From an uncultured Steroidobacter sp. (GTDB lineage: Bacteria; Pseudomonadota; Gammaproteobacteria; Steroidobacterales; Steroidobacteraceae), in assembly GCA_937864115.1 (NCBI GenBank), contig CALMII010000024.1, positions 186,001 through 250,000 of the forward strand: a stretch of 64,000 bases of DNA, given 5' to 3'. A program made the translations under genes and the position numbers. This document shows, one piece after another, positions 42,513 through 52,310 of this stretch; position 1 is the stretch's first letter, and each line of letters starts with the position of its first letter. The notes below the pieces were generated by a model that saw only the letters and a list, made by a program, of their open reading frames with translations, was not told the DNA's origin and did no database searches.

Positions 42513-45500
42513 CTACCACTGCGCGACCAGTTCCCGGAACGGCGCATTGAGTTCGATGCCGTGCTCGTCATGGTTCTCCGCCACGCGCCCATCGACCGTC
42601 ACGCGCACGGGTTTGCGACGCGTCGGCCACACCACGGCGAGCTGCGTCTCCGCTCTCAAGCCGGAATCGAGCGTCACGCGCAGTGTGTTGTCCCGCTGCT
42701 GCGCCGTCATCGTGAGCGATCCATACGTGATCGGCAGCGCGCCGATGCGGATGCCCTCGCCTGCCAGCCATTGCGGCGGCACGCCGGGCAGCAGGCGCAG
42801 CCGCTTGTCGTCCTCCTGCATGAGCATGCCGAAGATCATGCGCACGTACTCGGCGCCGATCCAGGTGTGCGGCATGTCGCCCATGTAGCGATCGCGTCGT
42901 TCCAGCGAATGCACGACTTCGGCAAACACATGCCATCCCGCCGGCCGGCGATGACGCATGAAGTTGGCCAGCAGTTCGTTCGCCACCTGCGGCTGATCGA
43001 GGTGAACATAGGTGAGCACATTGCGCAGTTCGTAAGGCGTGTAGGCGTACAGCGCACCGGGCTCGTCGCGACGGCGCACATCCTGCAGATACCGGTCGAA
43101 CGTCGTCCGCAGCGGACCTTGCGGCATCAGCTCCATCTGATTCGCGGGATCGATGCCGATCGATACGCTGGTCGGATCCCAGTCGCCCAGATCGGCGGAA
43201 GCCGGCATGTAGTCGATGCCTTTCCACTCGATCGTCGCCTCGATCGAGCGTCGCACCGATGCGCGCAGCTCCTCGTACTGCTCGCGCGACCACGCCGCGA
43301 GTTCCGCGTTTCCCCAGCTCTCAGCGAGCCAGATGGCATCGTGCCAGCCCTTCAGTCCCCAGTAGTCGTCCCAGTAGCTGTGCGTCGGCACCGAGTACCC
43401 TTCGTGACTGATGGAGGGCGCGAGAATGCCGTGAAAGCGTTGCGGCGATGGACGATCGGCAAGGTAGCCCGGCGCCAGCGTGCGATCGCGCAGTTCCTTC
43501 AGATACGTCAGTGCCAGCTTCACCTGCGGTTCGTACTCGCGAACGCTGGCCGGGCCGCCGTCGACGCGTGCGATCTCTGCGACCAGCCACACGAACTGTC
43601 CCTGGCTGTCGTGTTCCAGATCCGAGCCGAAGCCGCGATTGACCGAGCCGTCCTCATTGAGGATCGGCGATACCAGTCCATTGGGATGCACGGCGTGGTT
43701 GCTGTACCAGCGCAGATAGTCGCGCGCCGCCTTCACCATGCCCATGCGCGCGAGGATCGATGCCGTCGCCGAGCCATCGCGCAGGAATGAGCGATTGTAG
43801 TTGCGCGGCCCCGGCTGCAGCGCCGGGCCAGTCTGGTTGAGCAGCATGTACGCCGTCTGCGCACGCATCATGTCGACGAGCGTGCGATCGGGCAGCGACA
43901 GCCGGATGCGGCCGACGCTCTCCTGCCACTGACCCGCGACCTGCGATGCGATCGTGTCGAATGCCCGGCCGGCGTCGTCGGCATGTCCGGCAAGCAGCGC
44001 CGCACGATCGAGTTCCGGCGCCGGCGGCAATGACTCTGCGGTGAAGTCGATGTGATCGTTGCCCAGCGGAAAGGCCAGCACGATGTCCTTCGTTTCGCGC
44101 GGCTGCAGATCGACGCGATAGCCCAGCACGGCGGCGGCGAGTCCATTGCCATCGGTCGCACTGAGCGAAGCCGGCAGCCGGCCGGAGACCACGGCATCGG
44201 TGAGATCGGTTTCGCCGTGATCGCCGAACGCCGCGGCCGCACGCGCATCGACGGCGGACAGCGAGTGAACGAAGGTGCGCCCATTGATCCGGACTGACGA
44301 AGCCTGCGACGTGCCATCGATCCGGATACTGCGGATCGGTGCGATGCCGCCGTGCTGCCAGGGCGGATTCACCTGCAACGGCCGCACGATCAGCGCCAGC
44401 TGGCCCTTCACCGGTTCGCCGCCGACATTGCGCAGTCGATATCGCGTGAGTGTCACGGGCGCGCCATGCTGCGCCATCGCGACCGCCTCCGTGTGCAACT
44501 GCAACCCCGCCTGCGGCGACCACTCGACCGATGGAATCGGCATCCAGCCGTCGCGCAGTGTCTGGGTACGCTGTGCCGTGGTCGCTGCGCTCGCCGTTCC
44601 GGAATCCGCGCGCCAGATCGGCTGCACGAGCGGCGCACCCTTGAACGCCTCGAGATTGCCGTACTCGTCGAAGACGGATTTCTGTCGTCCCGCCGCAATG
44701 CCGACGACGGTCCAGTACACCTGCTGACGGTGCAGCGTGTCCGGATACAGCTCGCGATTGGCGCGCGACGCCTTGATCTCGTAGCGCTGCAGCGGCGTCA
44801 TTGCCTGCGACGGACTCAGCAACCGCAGGCGCCGGATGCTCGCAGCGGGCGCCGAAGTGAGTCGCAGCCCGCTCACGGTCTCTGCGGTCGACGCACCGAG
44901 ATAGGAAGTGTCGCCGACCGAACCGGGGTCGGCGGCCAGCAGATGCCAGGCGCCGTTTTCCGCGCGGGCTTCGAGCTTCGCATCGCTGCGCGCACCTTCC
45001 CACCAGACCTGCAGTCCTGCGACGTCGAGCGGTCGCGGCAAACGCATCTCCAGCACGCCGTTCGCCGGCAACCGGTGTGTGCCAGTGCCGGTCCAGAGCG
45101 ATTCGGCGCTGCGTTGACCTGATGGCATCGCGAACTGCGGCGCATCGACGGCTGCAACCGGCTCGAACTCCAGCACGGATACGCCCCAGTCCGCCGTCTT
45201 CGGCTGGCTCGCGAGCCTCAGGTAGCGCGCCCGCACCGTCGGAAAGAACACGTACTCCACATTACCGGCACCGTCGTCGATATCGGCGACGGTCTGCCAT
45301 CGCTGCGCGTCCGTCGACGCCTGGATCAGGTACGTCTCGGTGAAACCGCTGTCCCAGCGAATGACGACGCCTCCGATGTCCGCTTCCTTCCCCAGATCGA
45401 GCTGGAACCAGTGACCTGGAGAGAACGGTCCGCCCCACCGCGTCTTCTGATCAGCGTCTATTGCATACGCCGGTGCCAGCGCCGGATTGTCGACGACCGA

Positions 45501-45614
45501 TGCGCTGGCGTGCCATTGCGCCCGCGGCGGCAATGCCTGTGCTGCGACGCCGTTTCCAGGCATGAGACTTGCGATGAACGCGAGCGCCGCAGCCCACGAA
45601 ACACGTCGACGCAT
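42513..45614 (-). CDS. Discoidin (F5/8 type C)-domain protein with glycosidase-like helical barrel
   Basis: 1033 residues from ATG 45614 with AGGAAGA upstream. The signal peptide ends near GVAAQA. Residues 45-160 are an F5/8 type C/CBM32 module (WFQLDLGKEADIGGVVIRWDSGFTETYLIQAS; RARYLRLASQP). A beta-rich middle follows to about 580. The last 400 residues resemble an (alpha/alpha)6 barrel of glucoamylase/rhamnosidase-like enzymes (YNRSFLRDGSATASILARMGM; LEHDSQGQFVWLVAEIARV; YWDDYWGLKGWHDAIWLA). An exported glycan-degrading enzyme is likely, but the GH family is unassigned. The divergent TonB receptor supports glycan uptake. Confidence 0.8.
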   Translation of the reverse strand: MRRRVSWAAALAFIASLMPGNGVAAQALPPRAQWHASASVVDNPALAPAYAIDADQKTRWGGPFSPGHWFQLDLGKEADIGGVVIRWDSGFTETYLIQASTDAQRWQTVADIDDGAGNVEYVFFPTVRARYLRLASQPKTADWGVSVLEFEPVAAVDAPQFAMPSGQRSAESLWTGTGTHRLPANGVLEMRLPRPLDVAGLQVWWEGARSDAKLEARAENGAWHLLAADPGSVGDTSYLGASTAETVSGLRLTSAPAASIRRLRLLSPSQAMTPLQRYEIKASRANRELYPDTLHRQQVYWTVVGIAAGRQKSVFDEYGNLEAFKGAPLVQPIWRADSGTASAATTAQRTQTLRDGWMPIPSVEWSPQAGLQLHTEAVAMAQHGAPVTLTRYRLRNVGGEPVKGQLALIVRPLQVNPPWQHGGIAPIRSIRIDGTSQASSVRINGRTFVHSLSAVDARAAAAFGDHGETDLTDAVVSGRLPASLSATDGNGLAAAVLGYRVDLQPRETKDIVLAFPLGNDHIDFTAESLPPAPELDRAALLAGHADDAGRAFDTIASQVAGQWQESVGRIRLSLPDRTLVDMMRAQTAYMLLNQTGPALQPGPRNYNRSFLRDGSATASILARMGMVKAARDYLRWYSNHAVHPNGLVSPILNEDGSVNRGFGSDLEHDSQGQFVWLVAEIARVDGGPASVREYEPQVKLALTYLKELRDRTLAPGYLADRPSPQRFHGILAPSISHEGYSVPTHSYWDDYWGLKGWHDAIWLAESWGNAELAAWSREQYEELRASVRRSIEATIEWKGIDYMPASADLGDWDPTSVSIGIDPANQMELMPQGPLRTTFDRYLQDVRRRDEPGALYAYTPYELRNVLTYVHLDQPQVANELLANFMRHRRPAGWHVFAEVVHSLERRDRYMGDMPHTWIGAEYVRMIFGMLMQEDDKRLRLLPGVPPQWLAGEGIRIGALPITYGSLTMTAQQRDNTLRVTLDSGLRAETQLAVVWPTRRKPVRVTVDGRVAENHDEHGIELNAPFRELVAQW

Positions 45615-45828
45615 GAGATCTTCCTGCTGTCGGTAATTTACCTGTCGCACATCGAAGACTCTGGATACGATGGATGACTTGATTCTGGCGTTGTCTCGTC
45701 AACTCCGTGCTACGTGTGGCTTCTACGCAATGACGTTCGATACTCGCCGGCGTAGCTATTGTTCCGTGACTGCGGAACTTATGCGAAGGGAGCGAGTTTG
45801 AGGGCGATCGGATGCATGAGGGGGTTTC

Positions 45829-48800
45829 ATGTCTCGGAATGCCAGTTCAGATGCGGCCGGAGCGTTGCACCGGCGGCCAGTGACGGACTGCGAGCAACAT
45901 CACCGGAGAATGCGGCAGCGCAGCCTGCTCGCCGGCGCAGTGGCGAGTTGTCTGATGCTGGCAGCGCCAGCAACGTTCAGTCAGTCGGTGAACTCGAATC
46001 TGCGCGGACAAGTCACCGGCGAGGCTGGACCGGCGGCGGACACGGAAGTCGTCGCTACCAATCAGGCAACGGGTGCGGTGCGCAGGACGCGGACCTCGAC
46101 CGATGGCTCGTATGTCCTGATCGGATTGCCACCGGGAACATATACAGTCGAAGCCGGCGACCTCACCAGTACCGTGACGCTATCGGTCGCGGCCAACGCC
46201 ACTCTGAACCTCCAGCCCCGCCCCGAATCCATTGAACAGGTCGTGGTTACCGGCGTACGGCCCGCAGCACTGGACGTGCGGACATCGGAAGTGGGCGGCA
46301 CCATTTCGCTGCGCGAGATCGAGCAGCTGCCGCAGTCCACACGCAACTTCCTGGAGTTCGCAGACACCGTCCCCGGCATGGCGTTCACCACCGATGCACA
46401 GGGCTTCACCAGTCTGCGCAGCGGTGCCACCAGCAAGAACAACGGCAATCTGTACATCGACGGCATCGGTCAGAAGAGCTATGTCGAGGCGGGCGGCATC
46501 GCCGGCCAGAACCAGTCGCGCGGCAATCCCTTCCCGCAACTTGCGATCGACCAGTACAAGGTCATCACGTCCAACTACAAGGCTGAGTACGGGCAAGTGG
46601 CCGGTGCAGCCGTCACTGCGGTGACTCGCTCCGGCACCAACGAGTTCGAAGCCGAGGCTTACTTCCGGTACACGGACGAAAGCATGCGCGCCAAACGGCC
46701 GGCGGAAAAGGCGCCGGGCGAGGAGAAAGTGGACTCGCAGACCGAGGAGTACGGCTTCGCGGTGGGTGGGCCGATCATCCGCGATCGACTGCATTATTTC
46801 CTGGCCTACGAATACAAGGACCTCATCACGCCGCGCGTCGTGTACCCGAACACCAATGCCTCGGATTCCGCGCAGTTCCTGCCTGCCGACGTGCAGAGTC
46901 TGTTCGGCCCGCAGAACACGCCATTCGAGGAGGATCTGGCATTCGGCAAGCTGAGCTGGAGTATCACGGAGGACGACCTGCTGGATCTGAGCTTCCAGTA
47001 CCGCGACGAAGTACAGGTAGATTCCGTCGGCGAACAGCGGTCCGCACCGCATGGACGCGACGTTCTCAACAAGGACGAGCGACTGACTCTGCGCTGGCAA
47101 CACAGTGCGGTCAGATGGGTGAACGAGTTGCTGTTCACCACCGAGAAGACGGAGAACAATCCGTATCCGCGCAATCTCGGCAACGGCGTCATGTACGCTG
47201 CCTTCAATCGCCTGCCGAGCGGCGTCGTGCAGGACGAATGGAATATCGTCGAGGCCGGCCCCGCCGGCGGCGGCGACGCCAAGATCAGGAAACAGGAGGG
47301 CTGGTCGGTCGCCAACAATCTGACACTCCCCGGCATCAACTGGCTCGGGGAGCACACCGTAAAGGTGGGCGTGAGCTACAAGGACATCGACCTGACGTCG
47401 CAGGACGCCGGGTCGATCAATCCTCAGTTCCGCTACGAAGTCACACCGGCCGGTGTGGCGGCAACGCCGTATCGCGTGGATTTCAATGCGCCGTTCAATG
47501 TGCCCGGACAGCGCGCCACCGTGGACACCGACGGCAAGCAGTACGGTTTCTACATCCAGGACGACTGGGCAGTGAACGACAAGCTGATCCTCAACATCGG
47601 CGTACGCTGGGACTACGAGGAGAATCCGGCGTATACCGACTTCGTGACATCGCAGGCGTTCGTCGACGCACTCTATGCCGACGATCCCGATATCCCCGGC
47701 GTGCAACCCTGGGCGGACCGGCTGCAGGCAAGCGGCGTCAATGCCGCAGACTTCGTGAGCACCGGCAGCAATCGCGACGACTACAAGGATGCGTGGGCGC
47801 CGCGCTTCGGCTTCTCATATGACCTCAATGCCGATGAGCGACACGTCATTCATGGCGGCGCCGGTCGCTCTTACGACCGTAACCTCTTCAGTCTGCTGTC
47901 ATTGGAAGTGAGCAAGGCGGCTCTGTCGCCTGTGGCCGTCTACTTCCAGGATCCTGCCACCGGCCAGTGCTACCGCGACGACGGTCGCGCGTGTCTCGTG
48001 TGGGACCAGGCCTATTTCGATCAGGGTATGGACGCCCTGTCGCAACTCCCGATCACGACCGGTAGTGCTGAACTGTTCATGCTCAACAACGATCTCAAGA
48101 CGCCCTACAGCGATCAGTTCAGTCTCGGTGTCTCCAACCAGATCGGCGAATGGCGCACCGATGTGACCGTGCAACGGCTGCTGAGCTACGACGGCTTCAT
48201 CTTCTCGCTCATCAATCGCTATCCGGACGGCTCCTTCTTCCAGAACGGAAGCCAGCCGTGGGGCGAGCCGGTGCCCGGGTATGCAAACACCATCCTGGGC
48301 TACAACGGCATCGAGTCGCGCAATACGCAGGTGCTGCTGTCGGCGGAGAAGCCTTACAGCAGCGATTCCGGATGGAGCCTGAATCTGGCTTACACCTACA
48401 CCGACGCGAAGCACAACCGCAAGATCGATGACAGCTTCGCGTTCGACAAACCGACCATCGATGAGTATCCCTTCATCATGGTCGACACGATACCGGAGCA
48501 CCGCTTCGTAGCTGCCGGATCCATCGATGGCCCGTGGGGTCTGGTGTTCGGCGCGAAGATCGTGCTTGAGACGCCGCGACCGCAGAACGAGGTCCGTGAC
48601 TACGGTGCGCGACCGCCCGACGGCTCCTTCTCCCAACCGTTCGCCATCGAGCCGCCCGGAACCGGCAGCTTCCTGGTCGGTGGCGACATCTGGGGCTATC
48701 GCACCGTCGATTTCCAGGTCACCAAGGAGTTCAAGGTCGGAGACTTCTCGTTCTCGGCACGCATGAACCTGCTCAATGCGTTCGACTACGAGAACTATTC

Positions 48801-48924
48801 GACCTTCAACATTCTCAGCGTGGGTTCCGACGGCGTGCTCGATCCGGACCTCGAAGTGAACAAGTACGGCGACAGCTTCTATGTGCCGCGCACGCTGAGT
48901 CTCGAGGTGAGTTTCAACTTCTGA
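45829..48924 (+). CDS. TonB-dependent receptor with N-terminal carboxypeptidase-like domain (Oar type)
   Basis: 1031 residues from ATG 45829 (GAGGGGG upstream); an internal ATG at 45910 directly before the signal peptide (MRQRSLLAGAVASCLMLAAPATFSQS) may be the real start. Residues 55-125 form a regulatory-like beta-sandwich (NLRGQVTGEAGPAADTEVVATNQATG; DGSYVLIGLPPGTYTVEAGD). The TonB box EQVVVTG and a plug (QLPQSTRNFLEFADTVPGMAF) follow, and the chain ends in Phe. Such Oar-like receptors take up oligosaccharides or export proteins. It is divergent from the glycosidase-like gene across 214 bp with no clear repeat. Confidence 0.92.
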   Translation: MSRNASSDAAGALHRRPVTDCEQHHRRMRQRSLLAGAVASCLMLAAPATFSQSVNSNLRGQVTGEAGPAADTEVVATNQATGAVRRTRTSTDGSYVLIGLPPGTYTVEAGDLTSTVTLSVAANATLNLQPRPESIEQVVVTGVRPAALDVRTSEVGGTISLREIEQLPQSTRNFLEFADTVPGMAFTTDAQGFTSLRSGATSKNNGNLYIDGIGQKSYVEAGGIAGQNQSRGNPFPQLAIDQYKVITSNYKAEYGQVAGAAVTAVTRSGTNEFEAEAYFRYTDESMRAKRPAEKAPGEEKVDSQTEEYGFAVGGPIIRDRLHYFLAYEYKDLITPRVVYPNTNASDSAQFLPADVQSLFGPQNTPFEEDLAFGKLSWSITEDDLLDLSFQYRDEVQVDSVGEQRSAPHGRDVLNKDERLTLRWQHSAVRWVNELLFTTEKTENNPYPRNLGNGVMYAAFNRLPSGVVQDEWNIVEAGPAGGGDAKIRKQEGWSVANNLTLPGINWLGEHTVKVGVSYKDIDLTSQDAGSINPQFRYEVTPAGVAATPYRVDFNAPFNVPGQRATVDTDGKQYGFYIQDDWAVNDKLILNIGVRWDYEENPAYTDFVTSQAFVDALYADDPDIPGVQPWADRLQASGVNAADFVSTGSNRDDYKDAWAPRFGFSYDLNADERHVIHGGAGRSYDRNLFSLLSLEVSKAALSPVAVYFQDPATGQCYRDDGRACLVWDQAYFDQGMDALSQLPITTGSAELFMLNNDLKTPYSDQFSLGVSNQIGEWRTDVTVQRLLSYDGFIFSLINRYPDGSFFQNGSQPWGEPVPGYANTILGYNGIESRNTQVLLSAEKPYSSDSGWSLNLAYTYTDAKHNRKIDDSFAFDKPTIDEYPFIMVDTIPEHRFVAAGSIDGPWGLVFGAKIVLETPRPQNEVRDYGARPPDGSFSQPFAIEPPGTGSFLVGGDIWGYRTVDFQVTKEFKVGDFSFSARMNLLNAFDYENYSTFNILSVGSDGVLDPDLEVNKYGDSFYVPRTLSLEVSFNF

Positions 48925-48986
48925 AAAGCGGAAGCCGGCGCCAGAGAAGATTGCTTCTCAGGTGCCCTCTCCCAGTGACCGGTACG

Positions 48987-49238
48987 TCACTTGCGATACT
49001 TCTCATCCACCTCCGCTTCAGCGGCCAGCCAGTCATCGAGTTCATGTCCCGGCGCAAACTGCCGGCTGGCGGCGCGCCAGTACGCATTCATGGCAATCCG
49101 CTCCTCGCGTGTCGTCACCGGCCGCAGTTCACCCAGCAGGCGCAGTTCGGGAGTGGACTCGGCTGGGTCATCGGGCGTCGCAGAAGCGGGATTCACTGCC
49201 GCTTTCGTCTTTTCTGAATCACGGATACGTGCGGGCAT
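48987..49238 (-). CDS. DUF2934 domain protein
   Basis: 83 residues from ATG 49238 with AGGAGA upstream. The C-terminal half TREERIAMNAYWRAASRQFAPGHELDDWLAAEAEVDEKYRK is the DUF2934 pattern (an ER-AY-W...GH--DW--AE-E-). The N-terminal half is polar and probably disordered. Function is unknown; such proteins are often stress-linked. It ends 62 bp after the TonB receptor stop on the opposite strand. Confidence 0.75.
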   Translation of the reverse strand: MPARIRDSEKTKAAVNPASATPDDPAESTPELRLLGELRPVTTREERIAMNAYWRAASRQFAPGHELDDWLAAEAEVDEKYRK

Positions 49239-49305
49239 GGGGACATCTCCTGGGCGATGGGCAGGCATCGAATAGAAGCCTCGCTGCAGAACAAAGTTCC
49301 CGCGA

Positions 49306-49794
49306 TCAGCGCTTCGCCTTGATGACGCTGATATCGCCATCCGGTTCGAGCCACGCGCGCCTGACCTGCCCGGGATCATCCACGCCCTGTTCATGCAGTT
49401 TCGTCATGAGATCTTCCGGCGTAATCAGCTGGCGCCGCATGTTCTTCTCGATCATGCGTCCGTCGCTGACGAGCAGCAGTCGCTGCGCCTGCAGGAATCG
49501 CCGCATTCGCGCGAAGCGCCAGCCCGCCCAGTCGAGCAGGAAGTTCCAGCCCAGGATGGTCGAGATCAGGATGAGTCCTTCGGTGACGGAACGATACTCC
49601 GCCGCCATCGCGTTCTGCGCCGCGTCGGCGATGATCACCAGCAGGAGGATGTCGGACACCGCCATCGATCCGACATCGCGGCGCATGATGAAACGGAACA
49701 CGAGGAACAGGAACCAATAGATCAGCGTGCCGCGAACGACGAGTTCGAGCGGCGCCATGTGCACCGCAAAGATTTCATGCCATGACACGTTCAC
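49306..49794 (-). CDS. DUF421 (YetF/YcaP-like) membrane protein
   Basis: 162 residues from a GTG at 49794; ATG 49758 (MAPLELV) is an alternative. It has membrane helices at LVVRGTLIYWFLFLVFRFIM, VSDILLLVIIADAAQNAM and LILISTILGWNFLLDWAGW, then a cytoplasmic DUF421 domain with LLLVSDGRMIEKNMRRQLITPEDLMTKLHEQGVDD and VRRAWLEPDGDISVI. The RRD near residue 38 and the LI-PEDL pattern are family marks. Function unsettled. It is 11 bp downstream of the SDR gene, likely the same operon. Confidence 0.88.
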   Translation of the reverse strand: MNVSWHEIFAVHMAPLELVVRGTLIYWFLFLVFRFIMRRDVGSMAVSDILLLVIIADAAQNAMAAEYRSVTEGLILISTILGWNFLLDWAGWRFARMRRFLQAQRLLLVSDGRMIEKNMRRQLITPEDLMTKLHEQGVDDPGQVRRAWLEPDGDISVIKAKR

Positions 49795-49806
49795 GGGAGC
49801 GGGCCG

Positions 49807-50784
49807 TTAGTAGCCGCCGATGATCGGCAGGATTTCGCCGGTGATGTAGCTCGAGCACTGCGGCGAGGCGAGAAACACATACGCGGGGGCGATCTCCTCC
49901 GGCTGAGCCGGACGTCCCATCGGCGTTTTCGCGCCGAACTCGCTGACATCCTCCGCCTCCTTGTCCGCGGGGTTGAGCGGTGTCCATACCGGCCCCGGCG
50001 CCACCGTGTTCACGCGGATCCCGCGATCGATCAGATGGCCCGCCAGCGAGCGCGTGAATGCATGGATGCCGCCCTTGGTGAGCGAATAGTCGAGCAGATG
50101 CCTGCTGCCGTGGATGCCGGTGACGGAGCCGGTGTTGATGATCGCGCTGCCCTTGCGCAGATGCGGAATCGCGGCCCGGCAGAGATAGAACATGCCGTAC
50201 AGATTCGTCTGCAGCGTCGTGTCGAAATGCTTGTCGGTGAGATCTTCGATCTCGTTGGTGTGCAGCTGGAAGGCTGCATTGTTCACCAGCACGTCCAGCC
50301 GCCCCAGCTCCTGCACCGTACGTTTGACTGCAGCTTCGCAGAAGCGTCGTTTCGCGACGTCGCCGCTGATCGCAATGCAGCGCCGTCCTTCGCTTTCGAC
50401 AGCCTTCTTGGTGACTTCCGCATCCGCATGTTCGCTGAGATAGACGATGGCGACATCGGCGCCTTCCCGCGCGAACAGCACTGCGACTGCCCGCCCGATG
50501 CCGGAGTCGCCGCCGGTAATGAGCGCCACACGATCATGGAGCTTTCCCGATCCGCGATAGAACGGCGCGTCGTACATCGGCCGCGGATCGATGGCGGCTT
50601 CCTGCCCGGGTTTCGCCAGATGCTGTGCGGGCATGGGGGGCTCGGGATAGAGGCGTGCGCCCGCCTGCATGGCACGAGGTGTGGATGCTGCCGCATGCCG
50701 ATCGGCGCGTGCAATCTGTCGCTGGATGGCGCGATGCTTGCGGGCCGTGCTTCTTGCCGATCGTTTGCCGGAGCGTGCGGCCAT
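49807..50784 (-). CDS. Short-chain dehydrogenase with basic N-terminal extension
   Basis: 325 residues from ATG 50784, chosen because GGGAGAAATC lies upstream. SDR core: nucleotide loop LITGGDSGIGRAVA near residues 88-101, VNNAAFQ, catalytic DYSLTKGG, and PGPVWTPLNP. It matches the YhdF-like 'glucose and ribitol dehydrogenase' group linked to osmotic or general stress. The first 45 residues (KRSARSTARKHRAIQRQIARADRH) are strongly basic and not part of the usual fold. Together with DUF421 and DUF2934 genes nearby it suggests a general stress group. Confidence 0.88.
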   Translation of the reverse strand: MAARSGKRSARSTARKHRAIQRQIARADRHAAASTPRAMQAGARLYPEPPMPAQHLAKPGQEAAIDPRPMYDAPFYRGSGKLHDRVALITGGDSGIGRAVAVLFAREGADVAIVYLSEHADAEVTKKAVESEGRRCIAISGDVAKRRFCEAAVKRTVQELGRLDVLVNNAAFQLHTNEIEDLTDKHFDTTLQTNLYGMFYLCRAAIPHLRKGSAIINTGSVTGIHGSRHLLDYSLTKGGIHAFTRSLAGHLIDRGIRVNTVAPGPVWTPLNPADKEAEDVSEFGAKTPMGRPAQPEEIAPAYVFLASPQCSSYITGEILPIIGGY

Positions 50785-50850
50785 GATTTCTCCCATCGAC
50801 GTGCGTGCTGGGCTAACCGCACGTGCGAAGGGAAAGTTCCGCGCTCGTTT

Positions 50851-51043
50851 CCTGCTGTGGGGCCGGCTTGAGCCGGCCTGGAAATGTCAGGCTGAAGCCT
50901 GACCCACAGGAAGGATTCCTGTTGTGGGGCCGGCTTGAGCCGGCCGGGAATGTCAGGCTGAAGCCTGACCCACAGGAAGGATTCCTGCTGTGGGGCCGGC
51001 TTCAGCCGGCCTGGGAATGTCAGGCTGAAGCCTGACCCACAGG
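50851..51043. repeat. Three tandem composite palindromes, locus 5
   Basis: Units start at 50851, 50918 and 50984 (periods 67 and 66 bp). Each has GGCCGGCTTGAGCCGGCC (TC in the third) and GTCAGGCTGAAGCCTGAC, six hairpins in all. The array lies 25 bp after the E2 stop and 67 bp before the SDR start on the minus strand. Confidence 0.93.
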
Positions 51044-51068
51044 GGAAAGAAATGAAAGAGAGGCGCCG

Positions 51069-52310
51069 TCAGATCTCCGCAAAAATCATCGCCGGATGCT
51101 CCAGGCATTCCTTCAGCGCCTGGATCAGCGACGCCGCATCGTGACCGTCGACGAAGCGATGATCGAAGGAACTCGACAGATTCATCATGCGACGCACCGC
51201 GATCTCGCCGCGGATGATGACGGGCCGCTCGACCGCGTTGTTCACGCCGATGATCGAGACTTCCGGTGCATTGATGATGGGCGTGGAGGCAATGCCGCCG
51301 AGCCGGCCGAGACTGGTCAGGGTCAGGGTCGATCCCGACAGCTCATCGCGCGTGGCCTTGTTGTTGCGCGCCGCTTCGCTGACGCGCCGGATTTCGCCAG
51401 CGACTTCGCCGAGCGAACGCTGCTCGACGTTGCGTACCACCGGCACCTTCAGGCCATCGGGCGTCTGGGTGGCAATGCCCAGATGCAGCGGCCGATAGCG
51501 CATGAGCACATTGCGTTCGCTGTCGTAGCGCACGTTGCACTGGGGGAATCTCGGTAGGATACGCACCAGCGCCAGTGCAATGAACGGCAGGTAGGTGTAC
51601 GACGGCGCGCCTTTCGGCTGCTTCGCATTGAGATGCTGGCGCAGCGATTCCAGTTCGGTCACGTCGACTTCCTCGACGTACGAGAAATGCGGAATCGTCT
51701 GCACCGTCTGCAGCATGCGCTGCGCGATCAGGCGGCGCATGCCGATGACGGGCACTTCCTCGACTTCGACGCCCGCCGGACGGGCCGTCGGTGCTTTCGC
51801 GGTGGAGCGCCGCTCGACGAAGCTGTTGAAGTCCTCGCGCGAAATACGTCCGCCGGGGCCGCTGCCCGGCACCTTCGCCAGTTCGATGCCGGCCTCGCGC
51901 GCGCGACGCCGCGTGGCCGGCGACGCCATCACACGTCCACCGGTCGACGCGGGCGCTTCCGCAACCTTCGCCGCCTTCGTCGGTGGCGTCGACGCTGCTG
52001 TTGCCGGCGTTGTTTGTACAACTGGCGGCGCCGGTGCCCGCTCCGGCGCGCTGCTGGCCGCCGCAGCAGCATCGGTTTCGAACACGACCAGTTCGGCACC
52101 GACCGGCACGCTGTCGCCGGGCTGACCGGCAATCGACACGATGCGACCGCTCACCGGCGCCGACACTTCGACCGTGGCTTTCTCGGTCATCACATCGAGG
52201 ATGACCTGCTCTTCCTTCACTACGTCACCGGGCTTGACGTGGCACGCGACGATCTCCGCGGCCACGGTGCCTTCGCCCAGGTCGGGCATCTTGAAGATGT
52301 AACGACTCAT
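51069..52310 (-). CDS. bkdB: Branched-chain 2-oxoacid dehydrogenase E2 (dihydrolipoyl acyltransferase)
   Basis: 413 residues from ATG 52310. Domain order: lipoyl domain 1-80 (lipoyl Lys in DVMTEKATVEV), Ala/Pro-rich linker, E3-binding domain near 125-160 (ASPATRRRAREAGIELAKVPGSGPGGRISREDF), and acyltransferase domain with SSSFDHRFVDGHDAASLI (catalytic His and DG). It transfers the acyl group from E1 to CoA. It overlaps the E1 beta stop by 4 nt. The operon order E1alpha-E1beta-E2 and a divergent Lrp regulator indicate the branched-chain complex. No E3 gene is seen here. Confidence 0.92.
   Translation of the reverse strand: MSRYIFKMPDLGEGTVAAEIVACHVKPGDVVKEEQVILDVMTEKATVEVSAPVSGRIVSIAGQPGDSVPVGAELVVFETDAAAAASSAPERAPAPPVVQTTPATAASTPPTKAAKVAEAPASTGGRVMASPATRRRAREAGIELAKVPGSGPGGRISREDFNSFVERRSTAKAPTARPAGVEVEEVPVIGMRRLIAQRMLQTVQTIPHFSYVEEVDVTELESLRQHLNAKQPKGAPSYTYLPFIALALVRILPRFPQCNVRYDSERNVLMRYRPLHLGIATQTPDGLKVPVVRNVEQRSLGEVAGEIRRVSEAARNNKATRDELSGSTLTLTSLGRLGGIASTPIINAPEVSIIGVNNAVERPVIIRGEIAVRRMMNLSSSFDHRFVDGHDAASLIQALKECLEHPAMIFAEI

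Noticed and set aside
50851..51043. Possible CRISPR array because of regular 66-67 bp repeats
   Set aside because: The whole unit is repeated with no unique spacers, it consists of palindromes, and no cas gene is near.
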